NCBI GenBank assembly: GCA_020847315.1
Contig: JADLCF010000082.1
Coordinates: 1 to 40,715, forward strand
Length of the DNA: 40,715 bases
Source of the DNA: Bryobacterales bacterium
GTDB lineage: Bacteria; Acidobacteriota; Terriglobia; Bryobacterales; Bryobacteraceae
Reading direction: 5' to 3'
In this document: one piece after another, positions 7,461 through 15,070 of the stretch
How positions within the stretch are numbered: position 1 is the first letter of the stretch
Layout of the letters: each line of letters opens with the position of its first letter
Position numbers and translations under genes: made by a program
Notes under the pieces: generated by a model
The model's input: the letters and a program-made list of their open reading frames with translations, nothing else
Database searches by the model: none
What the model was told of the DNA's origin: nothing

Positions 7461-8990
7461 ATGTACCTTCTCCCCATCTTCGCGGCATTTCTGGTGGGCC
7501 TCGCCCCCTTCGCCGCGCTATTGGTAGCAGTGGAGACGCAAGTTCACCGGGTTCCCCGCCGGTTCGCGCTTCCATTCAGTTCGCCTGCATTCCTTCTGCT
7601 CTCGTTGAGCCTGGCGTTTCCTCTGGGCGCCGGTCTGATTGGGCTAGCCAGTTTCGTTCTGCTGCTGTTGGGCGTCGATTCGCCTTGGGCCTCGCTCGGG
7701 CTCGCGGCTGGCGTAGCGGGGTTCGCGTGGTTGCTTCTCAGATCGAGCGGGGATGGCCAGACCGCCGGGGATGCATCCACCGTCGAGCCGGCGGCATCCT
7801 TCCCGCTCAATTGGGTTTTCGGCGCGGTGGCGGCGTTGAGCCTTGTGGCTGTCTTTGCTTCCATGGCTACGATTCTCGGGAAGTCACCTCACGGGGCGTG
7901 GGATTCCTGGGCGATCTGGAGCCTTCGGGGTAAGTTTTTCGCGGGCGGCGCAGAGTATTGGCGTAATGCGGTGGCGCCCGGCTTCCGTCTCTCTCATCCG
8001 GAGTATCCGGTAATGCTCTCCTCCTACCTTGGCTGGAGTTGGCGCGTGGCGGGGGCGACGAACCCGTTTGTGCCGCAGATCTCCGCTTATGCCTACCTGC
8101 TTTCGCTGGTGGGCACGGTGGGCGCAGGCGTCGGGGTGCTTCGCAGAACGAGTTTGGGGCTGATGGCGATTCCCATCCTGCTCTCGCCCGTCGTCATGGT
8201 TACGGCGTCCGCATCGCTTTATGCCGATCTGCCAATGGGGGCATTGAGCGCCGCGGCCGCGACGGTGCTCCTGATTGGAATTCACCGTGGGATGGACATC
8301 CGTTGTTTCGCGCTGGCTGGGGTATTCGCTTCGCTGTGCCCGTGGATGAAGGAGGAGGGGCTGCTGCATCTCCTGGTGTTCGGCGTCGTGGCGTTCGCCG
8401 CCGCGGGGTTCATGCCTGCCGAACCCTCCCGCCGGTGGCGTCCGATGGCCGCGTTTGCCGTGAGTGCCGCGCCCGCGAGTCTCTTCTACGCCTGGTTTCG
8501 TTACGCGCTGGTTCCAGGCGGGAGCCGCTTTGCCAGCGCTCAGGCTGGAGGGGGAGGTGACGGTTTGGTGGGGCGCGTCCTGGATCTGAGCCGCTATGGC
8601 GAAATCGCCGAGCAACTATGGCAACTTTTCGGTACTCTCGGCGGCTGGCTCGCACATCCGTTTCTTCTACTTGCTCTACCGCTTCTTTTGCTCGGGATTT
8701 GCCGGGGCCGTTCCAAGAACTCCGCGGCACTCGCGGCGTGCGCGACGCTCGCGCTGCTTTGGGCGGGCTATCTGGTTTCGTTTCTGCTGATGGGCGGACG
8801 GCCCGGCCCCACCCTTTCCGCATCGCTTCATCGAATTTGGGTGCACACTTGGCCGTTACTGGTTGTGGCGATTCTTCTGATCGTGAATGCCCCGGAAGAT
8901 CTGGCGATCCGGATGCCCGCGAAACTCAGCCGGAGCGAGCGTAGGGAAGGGAAGGCTGCGCGAGGCCGCCAACGGAAGGGGGAAGCCTAA
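7461..8990 (+). CDS. Polytopic membrane protein, putative GT-C/GT39-type glycosyltransferase
   Basis: 509 residues with about 10-12 predicted membrane helices and a short basic cytoplasmic tail (LSRSERREGKAARGRQRKGEA). The first large extracytoplasmic loop follows helix 4 and holds GAWDSWAIWSLRGKFF, then SHPEYPVMLSSYLGWSW (His179-Pro-Glu-Tyr-Pro). An acidic residue in the first loop and an H-x-[DE]-Y-P motif are typical of GT-C lipid-phosphosugar-dependent transferases of the GT39/ArnT/PMT type. Later loops contain YADLPMGAL and CPWMKEEGLLH. It is translationally coupled to the next gene: its TAA shares its last base with the next ATG (TAATG, 8988-8992). The acceptor and sugar are unknown; an O-antigen ligase-like role is a less favoured alternative. 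Confidence 0.75.
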   Translation: MYLLPIFAAFLVGLAPFAALLVAVETQVHRVPRRFALPFSSPAFLLLSLSLAFPLGAGLIGLASFVLLLLGVDSPWASLGLAAGVAGFAWLLLRSSGDGQTAGDASTVEPAASFPLNWVFGAVAALSLVAVFASMATILGKSPHGAWDSWAIWSLRGKFFAGGAEYWRNAVAPGFRLSHPEYPVMLSSYLGWSWRVAGATNPFVPQISAYAYLLSLVGTVGAGVGVLRRTSLGLMAIPILLSPVVMVTASASLYADLPMGALSAAAATVLLIGIHRGMDIRCFALAGVFASLCPWMKEEGLLHLLVFGVVAFAAAGFMPAEPSRRWRPMAAFAVSAAPASLFYAWFRYALVPGGSRFASAQAGGGGDGLVGRVLDLSRYGEIAEQLWQLFGTLGGWLAHPFLLLALPLLLLGICRGRSKNSAALAACATLALLWAGYLVSFLLMGGRPGPTLSASLHRIWVHTWPLLVVAILLIVNAPEDLAIRMPAKLSRSERREGKAARGRQRKGEA

Positions 8991-9859
8991 TGCGGTCTGA
9001 TGCAACTTCTGGACCTTCGTGCCTTACGCGGCGGCAATGGGGCCTCGCGATGCTGGGGGCGGTTCCCGGATTCGCGGGCGGGCAGCAGACCGGCTGGAAG
9101 CCGACTGTGCTCTTGGAGGGTGGAACGATTATCGTGGCGGCCTGTTCCCGGGAGCGTATCGTGATTGCCGCGGATAGCAAGGCCAGTTTCCGCACCGACG
9201 GATTCCAGGACGAAGTCTGCAAACTTGCCGTGCCCGCGAATAAGGTGCTTTTCGCGGCATCGGGGCTGGTTGGCGTGGGCGATTGGAGCGCCGCCGACGA
9301 AGCAAAGAGCGCCGCGCTGCGGATTGTGGGGGATAACCCGTATTTGAGCGGGAGTTCGCTGGGGAGCCTGGCCGAGGCGTGGGCCAGGGCAATGGCGGCA
9401 AAGATCCGGACGCTCCCACCGGCGATCTTCGGGGAGCCTCAAGCGGAATCGCAGACTTCCGCGCTCTTCGCCGGTCTTGATCGCGCGGATGAGGTAAACC
9501 TGGTGAGGGCTACCGTGCAACCGGTTGCCGCAGCCGGTGGAAAGATGGATGCCCGCACCAACGTGATTCCGGTGGAGATTCCCACCACCGGGACGCGCTT
9601 TCTCGCCTTTGGGATGCCCGCCATCGCCATGGAGTTTCTGGCAGGCAAGACCCCTCGCGCCAAGGAGGAAACGGCGCAATGGAAGACCTATTTCGCAGGC
9701 TCCGCGGATATTGCCGAAGATATCGCAATCCGCCTGGTTGAACTCACGAGCTATTTCGAGCCACGCAAGGATCTGGTGGGAGGGGCCACCGCAGCCGTTC
9801 GCATGGATGGCAAGGCCGGGGTGCGCTGGCTGCGCCGGCCGCCGGCCTGCCTTCGCTAG
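8990..9859 (+). CDS. Tat-signal proteasome-fold Ntn hydrolase
   Basis: 289 residues. GGGGGA lies six bases upstream of the ATG. Residues 13-32 (TRRQWGLAMLGAVPGFAGG) look like a twin-arginine signal. The segment from Gly45-Thr46 aligns without gaps to a proteasome beta-subunit: Thr46 as Thr1, Asp62 at position 17, Lys78 at 33 and Gly92 at 47, with GGTIIVAA, IVIAADSKAS and NKVLFAASG as the flanking strands. Gly45 fits the Gly(-1) of an autoprocessed propeptide. Near the C-terminus, RKDLVGGATAAVRMDGKAGVRW resembles the R-D-x-x-S-G-G segment of beta-subunits, but the Asp is shifted by one and Ser169 is Val. The usual S-G-S-G at position 129-131 is AFGMP. HslU, Mpa or other ATPase genes are absent nearby. 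Not HslV, Anbu or PrcB by context. Overlaps the GT-C gene by one base. Export and protease activity are inference. Confidence 0.8.
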   Translation: MRSDATSGPSCLTRRQWGLAMLGAVPGFAGGQQTGWKPTVLLEGGTIIVAACSRERIVIAADSKASFRTDGFQDEVCKLAVPANKVLFAASGLVGVGDWSAADEAKSAALRIVGDNPYLSGSSLGSLAEAWARAMAAKIRTLPPAIFGEPQAESQTSALFAGLDRADEVNLVRATVQPVAAAGGKMDARTNVIPVEIPTTGTRFLAFGMPAIAMEFLAGKTPRAKEETAQWKTYFAGSADIAEDIAIRLVELTSYFEPRKDLVGGATAAVRMDGKAGVRWLRRPPACLR

Positions 9860-10776
9860 CCGGATGCGGACGCCGCGGCGGAGGCTTCAAGGACAACAGG
9901 CAACCACGATTCGAACCACCCTTGAAATTCCGCCAGCTTCTGCTGCCGTTCGAAGCTCAGCGGAATGGCGGGCGGAATCTCAAGGCGGCGGCGCAACGCC
10001 ACCGCGGTCTTCACGGCCACGGCGTCAGGGAATTCATCGAACCAGTTGCAGAACTCCTGTACGTAGCCGCCCAGGCGGGCGGAATCCGCCTCGCGCCCTT
10101 TCGACATGGCCGAATGGTAGGCCAGGAATAACTCCGGCGCCGCACTCGCAATCCCTGAAATGCACCCGATCCCCGGGTGATGCCAGACTTCGCGCAGGAG
10201 GCGATCCGCTCCATTCAGGAGGTGAAATGGACGCAGCGACCGCTTCTCGATCAGCCATTCCATCCGCTCCGCTTCGCCGCTCGAATCCTTCACTCCGGCG
10301 ACAGCGCCTTCTTCGATGAGTCGCCATACCGTCTCCAATGCCAGCGGGTTGGTGAAGGCGGGGATATGGTAAGCCAGTATCGGCAGTTTGACGCCGACGC
10401 GGCGGGCGACTTCGCGGTAAAACGTCTTCAGTTCTTCCTGCCCATAGCGGAAGTAGTAGGGCGGCATCACCAGCAAGCCGTCGCAGCCAATTTCCACGGC
10501 ATGCTGGGCAAGTTCGACGGTTCCTTCGAGCGTCGAGTGGGTTACGCCTGCGATTACCGGCAGCGCGGAGCGCTTGCGGGCGAACTCCAGGATCTTGATC
10601 CGCTCGGGAACGTCGAAATGGACCATATCCCCGGTGCTGCCGAGAACGACGATTCCCGCGAGCGGGTATTGGCAAAGGAAATCGACCGCCTCCAGAAACG
10701 CAGCCAGATTGGGCTCGTAGCTATCGGCTCGCAGCGGAGTCACCGATGCGGCAATGACGCCTTCGAATAGAGACAC
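9856..10776 (-). CDS. Dihydrodipicolinate synthase/N-acetylneuraminate lyase superfamily aldolase
   Basis: About 306 residues. Two GTGs are possible starts, at 10780-10782 and 10774-10776; the second is preferred because GAGG lies 5 bases before it. The (beta/alpha)8 class I aldolase pattern is clear: EGVIAASVTPL at strand 1, GIVVLGSTGD (the GSTGE-like substrate motif), PVIAGVTHSTLEGTVELA, GLLVMPPYYF, LAYHIPAFTN with the catalytic Tyr, and AGVKDSSGE with the Schiff-base Lys. The Arg that binds the carboxylate in true DHDPS, five residues after the Tyr, is Phe here. DapA activity is therefore unlikely; a sugar-acid aldolase or dehydratase (for example a 2-keto-3-deoxy acid) is more plausible. 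Its stop overlaps the stop of the convergent Ntn hydrolase gene inside one CTAG. Confidence 0.87.
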   Translation of the reverse strand: MSLFEGVIAASVTPLRADSYEPNLAAFLEAVDFLCQYPLAGIVVLGSTGDMVHFDVPERIKILEFARKRSALPVIAGVTHSTLEGTVELAQHAVEIGCDGLLVMPPYYFRYGQEELKTFYREVARRVGVKLPILAYHIPAFTNPLALETVWRLIEEGAVAGVKDSSGEAERMEWLIEKRSLRPFHLLNGADRLLREVWHHPGIGCISGIASAAPELFLAYHSAMSKGREADSARLGGYVQEFCNWFDEFPDAVAVKTAVALRRRLEIPPAIPLSFERQQKLAEFQGWFESWLPVVLEASAAASASG

Positions 10777-10889
10777 AAGCACCTCGAAAGGACCAGAAAT
10801 TTCAGAATATCGAAGAATCGTTCGCGCGGGAACCGGCTTCGGACGGTTGGCGCGGAAGGGAGGCGCGCCGCATGTTCTAACGATCGGCG

Positions 10890-11660
10890 CTAGAGCTTCA
10901 GCATGCTTCGCAGACGCTTCGTCTGCACGCGGCTTACCGGCACCACCGCCTGGCTCTTATCGTCCATCCGGATCTGATAGCTCGACTTGAACCACGGAAT
11001 CACTTCCCGGATGTGGTTAATGTTCACCAGGTAGGAACGATGCACGCGCCAGAAGAGGTCCAAATCCAGGCTCGATTGCAGTTCCTCCAGCGTGCGGAAA
11101 TTGCAGGTTCCTTCGACGTTCGCGCAGACCACGGTGATGAGGCCGTCATTGATGGTGGCGAAGACGATCTCCTGCTCATCGACGATGAAATTCCGGTTGT
11201 GCGCTTTCACCATCAGTTTGGCGTTGCGAGGCGCCAAGGCGCGGGGCGCGGCTTCGGTTGGATCCGAGGGATGGAGCTTTGCCTTCTCGGCCAATTGACG
11301 GCGGGCCCGTTCTATCGTCACATCGAGCCGTTCCTTCTCAATGGGCTTCAAGAGATAGTCGAAGGCTTCCTCCCGGAAGGCTTCGACGGCGTACTGCTCA
11401 AAAGCGGTAGTGAGGATGACGGCGGGGGCCGGAATCTCCTTCTCCCGGAGTTTTCGAATGACGTTCAGCCCGTCGAAACCGGGCATTTGGACATCGAGAA
11501 ACACAAGGTCCGGTTCAAAATCTTCGATGAGTTTCAGCGCCTCGATTCCGTTCGCGGCGAAGCCCAGAATCTCGACGTCCAGATACTCCCGCAGCAGGTA
11601 AGAAAGTTCTTCCCGGGCCAGTTCCTCGTCATCCGCGATCAACGTTGAGATTGCCGCCAA
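10890..11660 (-). CDS. LytTR-family response regulator (orphan)
   Basis: About 256 residues from a TTG at 11658-11660 that has GGGAG just upstream; the sequence then reads directly into the receiver domain (STLIADDEE). Receiver residues are all present: acidic pair Asp10/Asp11, phospho-acceptor Asp56 (FLDVQMPG), Thr84 (ILTTAF) and Lys105 (LLKP). A linker of about 30 residues leads to a LytTR DNA-binding domain (about 155-255) with ILFATINDGLI-like and FWRVHRSYLVNINHI motifs. Family role: DNA-binding output of a two-component system, usually paired with a GHKL/LytS-type histidine kinase. No kinase gene is next to it in this window, so partner and regulon are unknown. It ends about 110 bases upstream of the DapA-like gene on the same strand. 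Confidence 0.93.
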   Translation of the reverse strand: MAAISTLIADDEELAREELSYLLREYLDVEILGFAANGIEALKLIEDFEPDLVFLDVQMPGFDGLNVIRKLREKEIPAPAVILTTAFEQYAVEAFREEAFDYLLKPIEKERLDVTIERARRQLAEKAKLHPSDPTEAAPRALAPRNAKLMVKAHNRNFIVDEQEIVFATINDGLITVVCANVEGTCNFRTLEELQSSLDLDLFWRVHRSYLVNINHIREVIPWFKSSYQIRMDDKSQAVVPVSRVQTKRLRSMLKL

Positions 11661-11768
11661 ACTGCTCCCTTTCCGGTGTGGGCCGCAAGGCCATCCCTCA
11701 ACCACAATGGTAAACTACAACATTAGCCTTCGCTCATTTTCGGGGCGTCGAGGCTCAGGAGAGGTCCA

Positions 11769-13088
11769 TTGCAAAGTAATCAAACACCGTCGATCGCGCC
11801 CGCGGAAGGGAAACTCGGAGTCCTGATTCCCGGCATGGGCGCGGTGACCACGACGTTCATCGCCGGGGTTGCCGCCATCCGAAGAGGACTGGGGAACCCC
11901 ATTGGGTCGCTCACCCAGATGGGAACCATCCGGCTGGGCAAGCGCACAGAGAATCGCAGCCCCAAGATCAACGAGTTCGTGCCACTCGCGAGCCTGGACG
12001 ATCTGGTTTTCGGCGGTTGGGACATCTTCCCCGAGAATATGTATGAAGCGTCCGTGAATGCGGACGTGCTTACGCCGCAGACGCTGGCGCCGATCAAGGA
12101 CGAACTCGCCGCCATCCAACCGATGAGCGCCGTGTTCGACAAGAATTACGTGAAGCTAATCGATGGCCCCAACGTCAAGAAGGGCGCGACGTTGATGGAT
12201 AAGGCCGAGATGCTGATGGAGGATATCCGTCAGTTCAAGGAGCGTAACAATTGCACGCGCCTGGTGATGATCTGGTGCGGTTCCACCGAGGTGTTTCATT
12301 CGAAGATCCACGTCCACGAGACGATGGAAGCCTTCGAAGCGGGCTTGCGCAATAACGACCCCGCCATCGCTCCCAGCCAGGTATACGCCTATGCCGCGCT
12401 CAAGCTGGGCGTGCCCTACATCAATGGCGCGCCGAACCTGACCACGGATGTTCCGGCGCTCTCCGGCTTTGCGCGCGAAAATGGCATTCCCATTGCCGGC
12501 AAGGATTTCAAGACGGGCCAGACGTTCATGAAGACGCTGCTCGCGCCGGGGCTGAAATCCCGCATGCTGGGCGTTTCCGGCTGGTTTTCCACGAATATCC
12601 TGGGCAACCGCGACGGCGAAGTGCTGCACGATCCAGGGAGCTTCAAGACGAAGGAAGAAACCAAGCTCTCGGTGCTCGACACCATCTTCCAACCGCACCT
12701 TTATCCGGAACTTTACAAGGACCTTTACCATGCCGTGCGGATCAACTACTATCCTCCGCGCGGGGACGCCAAGGAGGGCTGGGATAACATCGACATCTTC
12801 GGATGGCTCAACTACCCGATGCAGATCAAGGTGAACTTCCTCTGCCGGGATTCGATTCTGGCGGCGCCGCTGGCTCTCGATCTGGTTCTCTTCACGGATC
12901 TCGCGCAGCGCTCCGGGATGCGCGGTATCCAGGAATGGCTCTCCTTCTATTTCAAGGGGCCGATGACGGCGCCGGGCCTCTATCCGGAGCACGACATCTT
13001 CATCCAACTCATGAAGCTGAAGAACACGCTTCGCTGGATGAAGGGCGAGAATCTCATCACGCACCTCGGGCTTGAGTACTACGATTAG
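11769..13088 (+). CDS. Inositol-3-phosphate synthase family protein
   Basis: 439 residues. The start is a TTG at 11769 with AGGAGAGG upstream; no closer ATG fits. The N-terminus has a Rossmann dinucleotide motif (LGVLIPGMGAVTTT). The middle has GVPYINGAPNLTTDVPAL, then AGKDFKTGQTFMKTLLAP, matching the catalytic lysine segment of myo-inositol-1-phosphate synthases (G-x-D-x-K-x-G-Q-T-x-x-K), followed by WFSTNILGNRDGEVL, the conserved N-x-L-G-N-x-D-G motif. Family reaction: NAD-dependent conversion of glucose 6-phosphate to 1D-myo-inositol 3-phosphate in the cytosol. The epimerase gene follows after 45 bases on the same strand, suggesting a joint inositol or sugar-derivative pathway. The divergent LytTR regulator starts about 110 bases upstream. 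Confidence 0.92.
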   Translation: MQSNQTPSIAPAEGKLGVLIPGMGAVTTTFIAGVAAIRRGLGNPIGSLTQMGTIRLGKRTENRSPKINEFVPLASLDDLVFGGWDIFPENMYEASVNADVLTPQTLAPIKDELAAIQPMSAVFDKNYVKLIDGPNVKKGATLMDKAEMLMEDIRQFKERNNCTRLVMIWCGSTEVFHSKIHVHETMEAFEAGLRNNDPAIAPSQVYAYAALKLGVPYINGAPNLTTDVPALSGFARENGIPIAGKDFKTGQTFMKTLLAPGLKSRMLGVSGWFSTNILGNRDGEVLHDPGSFKTKEETKLSVLDTIFQPHLYPELYKDLYHAVRINYYPPRGDAKEGWDNIDIFGWLNYPMQIKVNFLCRDSILAAPLALDLVLFTDLAQRSGMRGIQEWLSFYFKGPMTAPGLYPEHDIFIQLMKLKNTLRWMKGENLITHLGLEYYD

Positions 13089-13133
13089 GCATGGACGGGC
13101 GGGGGCAATTCGCTTCTGCCCGCTCCCGTCATC

Positions 13134-14126
13134 ATGAGAATCCTCGTTATTGGCGGCAACCTCTTCATCGGTCGGTTGCTCGTGAATCAGTTGCTCGAGC
13201 AGGGCCACGAACTGAGCATCCTGCACCGGCGTGACAGCCACCCCTACGGCCCCCACGTGCAGAATCTGCAAGCGGACCGCAATGACCCTGAAGCCGTGAA
13301 GGCCGCGATCGGCGATGCACGCTTCGATGTGGTTTTCGATAACGTCTACGACTGGGAGCGGGGCACCACGGCGGAACAGGTTCGGGGCTGCGTGCCGGCC
13401 ACGCAACCGGACCGCCTCCACCGCTACGTCTTCATGTCCAGCGTTGCGGCCTACTTCGAAGGGCTCGACCACATCGAAAGCGATCCGCTCGCTCCGGCGG
13501 ATTGCCCGGACGTCTATGCTCGCAACAAGGCGCTGAGCGAGCGCGCCCTCTTCCGGATGCATCAGAAGAGCGGATTCCCGATCGTGACCTTCCGCCCGCC
13601 GTACATCTACGGACCGGGGAATCCATTCTACCGGGAAGCGTTTTTCTGGGATCGTCTGTTGCTGGATCGCCCGATCGTGATGCCCGGCGACGGCAGCCGC
13701 CTGATGCAGTTCGTCCACGTGCAGGACCTGGTGACCTGTTTGATCCGCGCGATGGAGGAACCCTCCGCCGTGGGAGAGGCGTTCAATGTGGCTCAAGCCG
13801 AGCCGGTGACGCAACTCGAAGTGTTGGAAGCGCTGGCGGCGGCGGCGGGGAAGACTCCGGAGATCGTCTATGTGCCGAGGGACCTGATTGAGCGGGAAGG
13901 GGGCGGGCAGACGCAGGAGCCACTCTATTTCGGCTTCTACTTCGATATGCCACCCATCACGACGAAGATCGCGAAGGCGCAAGACCGGCTGCATTTCGAG
14001 CCGATCCCTTTTGCCGAAGGTCTGGAGCAGACGTTCGCTGCCTACCTTGAATCCGGGGTACGCCGCACCGAAATTGATTTCGGCTTTGAAGACCGGCTGA
14101 TCGCCCTTGCCGGCAAGCGCAGCTAG
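13134..14126 (+). CDS. NAD-dependent epimerase/dehydratase (extended SDR)
   Basis: 330 residues. The N-terminal Rossmann motif is ILVIGGNLFIG, a variant of the G-x-x-G-x-x-G of extended SDRs. The catalytic Ser lies in YVFMSSVAAY, and the YxxxK pair is Tyr128/Lys132 in YARNK. FRPPYIYGPGNP is the usual substrate-loop entry, and VHVQDLVTCLIRAME is the conserved post-substrate helix. The overall pattern resembles the CSP41/NAD-dependent epimerase branch. The reaction is probably on a nucleotide sugar or other NAD(P)-linked sugar; the substrate is not predictable. It is 45 bases downstream of the inositol-phosphate synthase and probably cotranscribed. Its stop overlaps the stop of the convergent DUF1080 gene within CTAG (14123-14126). 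Confidence 0.88.
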   Translation: MRILVIGGNLFIGRLLVNQLLEQGHELSILHRRDSHPYGPHVQNLQADRNDPEAVKAAIGDARFDVVFDNVYDWERGTTAEQVRGCVPATQPDRLHRYVFMSSVAAYFEGLDHIESDPLAPADCPDVYARNKALSERALFRMHQKSGFPIVTFRPPYIYGPGNPFYREAFFWDRLLLDRPIVMPGDGSRLMQFVHVQDLVTCLIRAMEEPSAVGEAFNVAQAEPVTQLEVLEALAAAAGKTPEIVYVPRDLIEREGGGQTQEPLYFGFYFDMPPITTKIAKAQDRLHFEPIPFAEGLEQTFAAYLESGVRRTEIDFGFEDRLIALAGKRS

Positions 14127-15070
14127 AAACTGCGCACCCGCAACTTGCGGAACCAGGTTTCCTGTCCGTCGTGGTTTTGCACGGCCACATGCATGGGCTG
14201 CTTTCGGGTGATGCCCGCGATGCTCCGGTAATTGCTGCGGGCAACCGCCTGCGCGAACTCCGGAGAATCCATCCGGTAGCGCAGAATCCGTACCCCGTTC
14301 ATCCAGTGCTCCACGTTCTGGCCATCCACCACCACGCAGCTTTCGTTCCATTCCCCGGCGGACCGGCCTTCAATGGAAGTGGGGGCGAAAATGTCGTAAA
14401 GCGCGCCATTGCTGTGGATGGGGTCTTGGAGGCTCCCCTCGAAATGGCCGTCGTCGGAGATTTGCATTTCAAGGCCGGCTGCCTTCCAATTGCGCATGTA
14501 ATGGTCATAGGCGAGCAGCTTCAGGAAGGGTCCGGTGAAGTGCGCTACGCCGGCGGCGAGAAGCCCCAGGATGAGACCTCGCACGAGATCGAGCTTCAGA
14601 AAGCCACGCCGCAGGAAGAGCAGGACGAGCCCTAGAAGGATGCCGCCGGCCATCGCCAATTCTGCGTTTCGTACAGTGGCTGGGAGGGTGGTCTGCCCGC
14701 GCCATTGATCTTCACGCACGTTATAGAGGATGCCGGAGTTGCCGCCGGGCGCCACCTTCCACTCCGCGCAGAAGGCGAAGTTGTCGAAAGTATCGCGCGT
14801 GATGATGTCGGCTCCCCACGGGCCGCCCGGCAACGTCCGCAACAGGCCGTTCTCCACACGCCAGAAACGGGGGTCGATTTCCCTGTCGTGCAGAAAGCGC
14901 CACGCACCCAGGCCATGGCCGTCGAATAGAGGCTTCCACGCGGGGGAATCCTCAAGGAATGCAGCATCGTGGGCGGGTGTTGTGCCTTGAGCCGCAAGGC
15001 TTGCAGAGAACGAAAGAAAAAAGACGAGCGCAAGCAGGGCGGGAGGGGGAAGATACCTGGGCATTCGCAT
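14123..15070 (-). CDS. DUF1080 protein with a transmembrane hairpin inserted in the fold
   Basis: 315 residues from ATG 15068-15070 (ATG 15062-15064 is also possible). A signal peptide (PPPALLALVFFLSFSASLAAQG) is followed by the first half of a DUF1080 beta-sandwich: KPLFDGHGLGAWRF, FWRVENGLLRTLPGG, and FAFCAEWKVAPGGNSGILYNV up to residue 118. Residues about 119-198 are foreign to the fold and hold two membrane helices (about 138-153 and 163-183) joined by a short basic loop with Arg154, Arg155, Lys159 and Arg164. The DUF1080 sequence then resumes at GLEMQISDDG and continues through GALYDIFAP, GEWNESCVVVDGQNVEHWMNG and WFRKLRVRSF. By the positive-inside rule both halves would be extracytoplasmic with the loop in the cytoplasm. 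The family includes 3-keto-disaccharide hydrolases; activity of this variant is unknown. Confidence 0.85.
   Translation of the reverse strand: MRMPRYLPPPALLALVFFLSFSASLAAQGTTPAHDAAFLEDSPAWKPLFDGHGLGAWRFLHDREIDPRFWRVENGLLRTLPGGPWGADIITRDTFDNFAFCAEWKVAPGGNSGILYNVREDQWRGQTTLPATVRNAELAMAGGILLGLVLLFLRRGFLKLDLVRGLILGLLAAGVAHFTGPFLKLLAYDHYMRNWKAAGLEMQISDDGHFEGSLQDPIHSNGALYDIFAPTSIEGRSAGEWNESCVVVDGQNVEHWMNGVRILRYRMDSPEFAQAVARSNYRSIAGITRKQPMHVAVQNHDGQETWFRKLRVRSF

Noticed and set aside
8990-9859. Annotation as HslV (ATP-dependent protease subunit)
   Set aside because: No hslU neighbour, a Tat-like N-terminus, and a second half that does not follow the HslV pattern; only the proteasome-type fold is supported.
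9856-10776. Annotation as dapA (lysine biosynthesis)
   Set aside because: The Arg needed for substrate carboxylate binding in dihydrodipicolinate synthase is Phe, and no lysine genes are nearby.
12156-14351. A 731-codon minus-strand reading frame opposite the inositol-phosphate synthase and the epimerase
   Set aside because: Low-complexity Arg/His/Glu sequence without motifs; both genes on the other strand are certain families.
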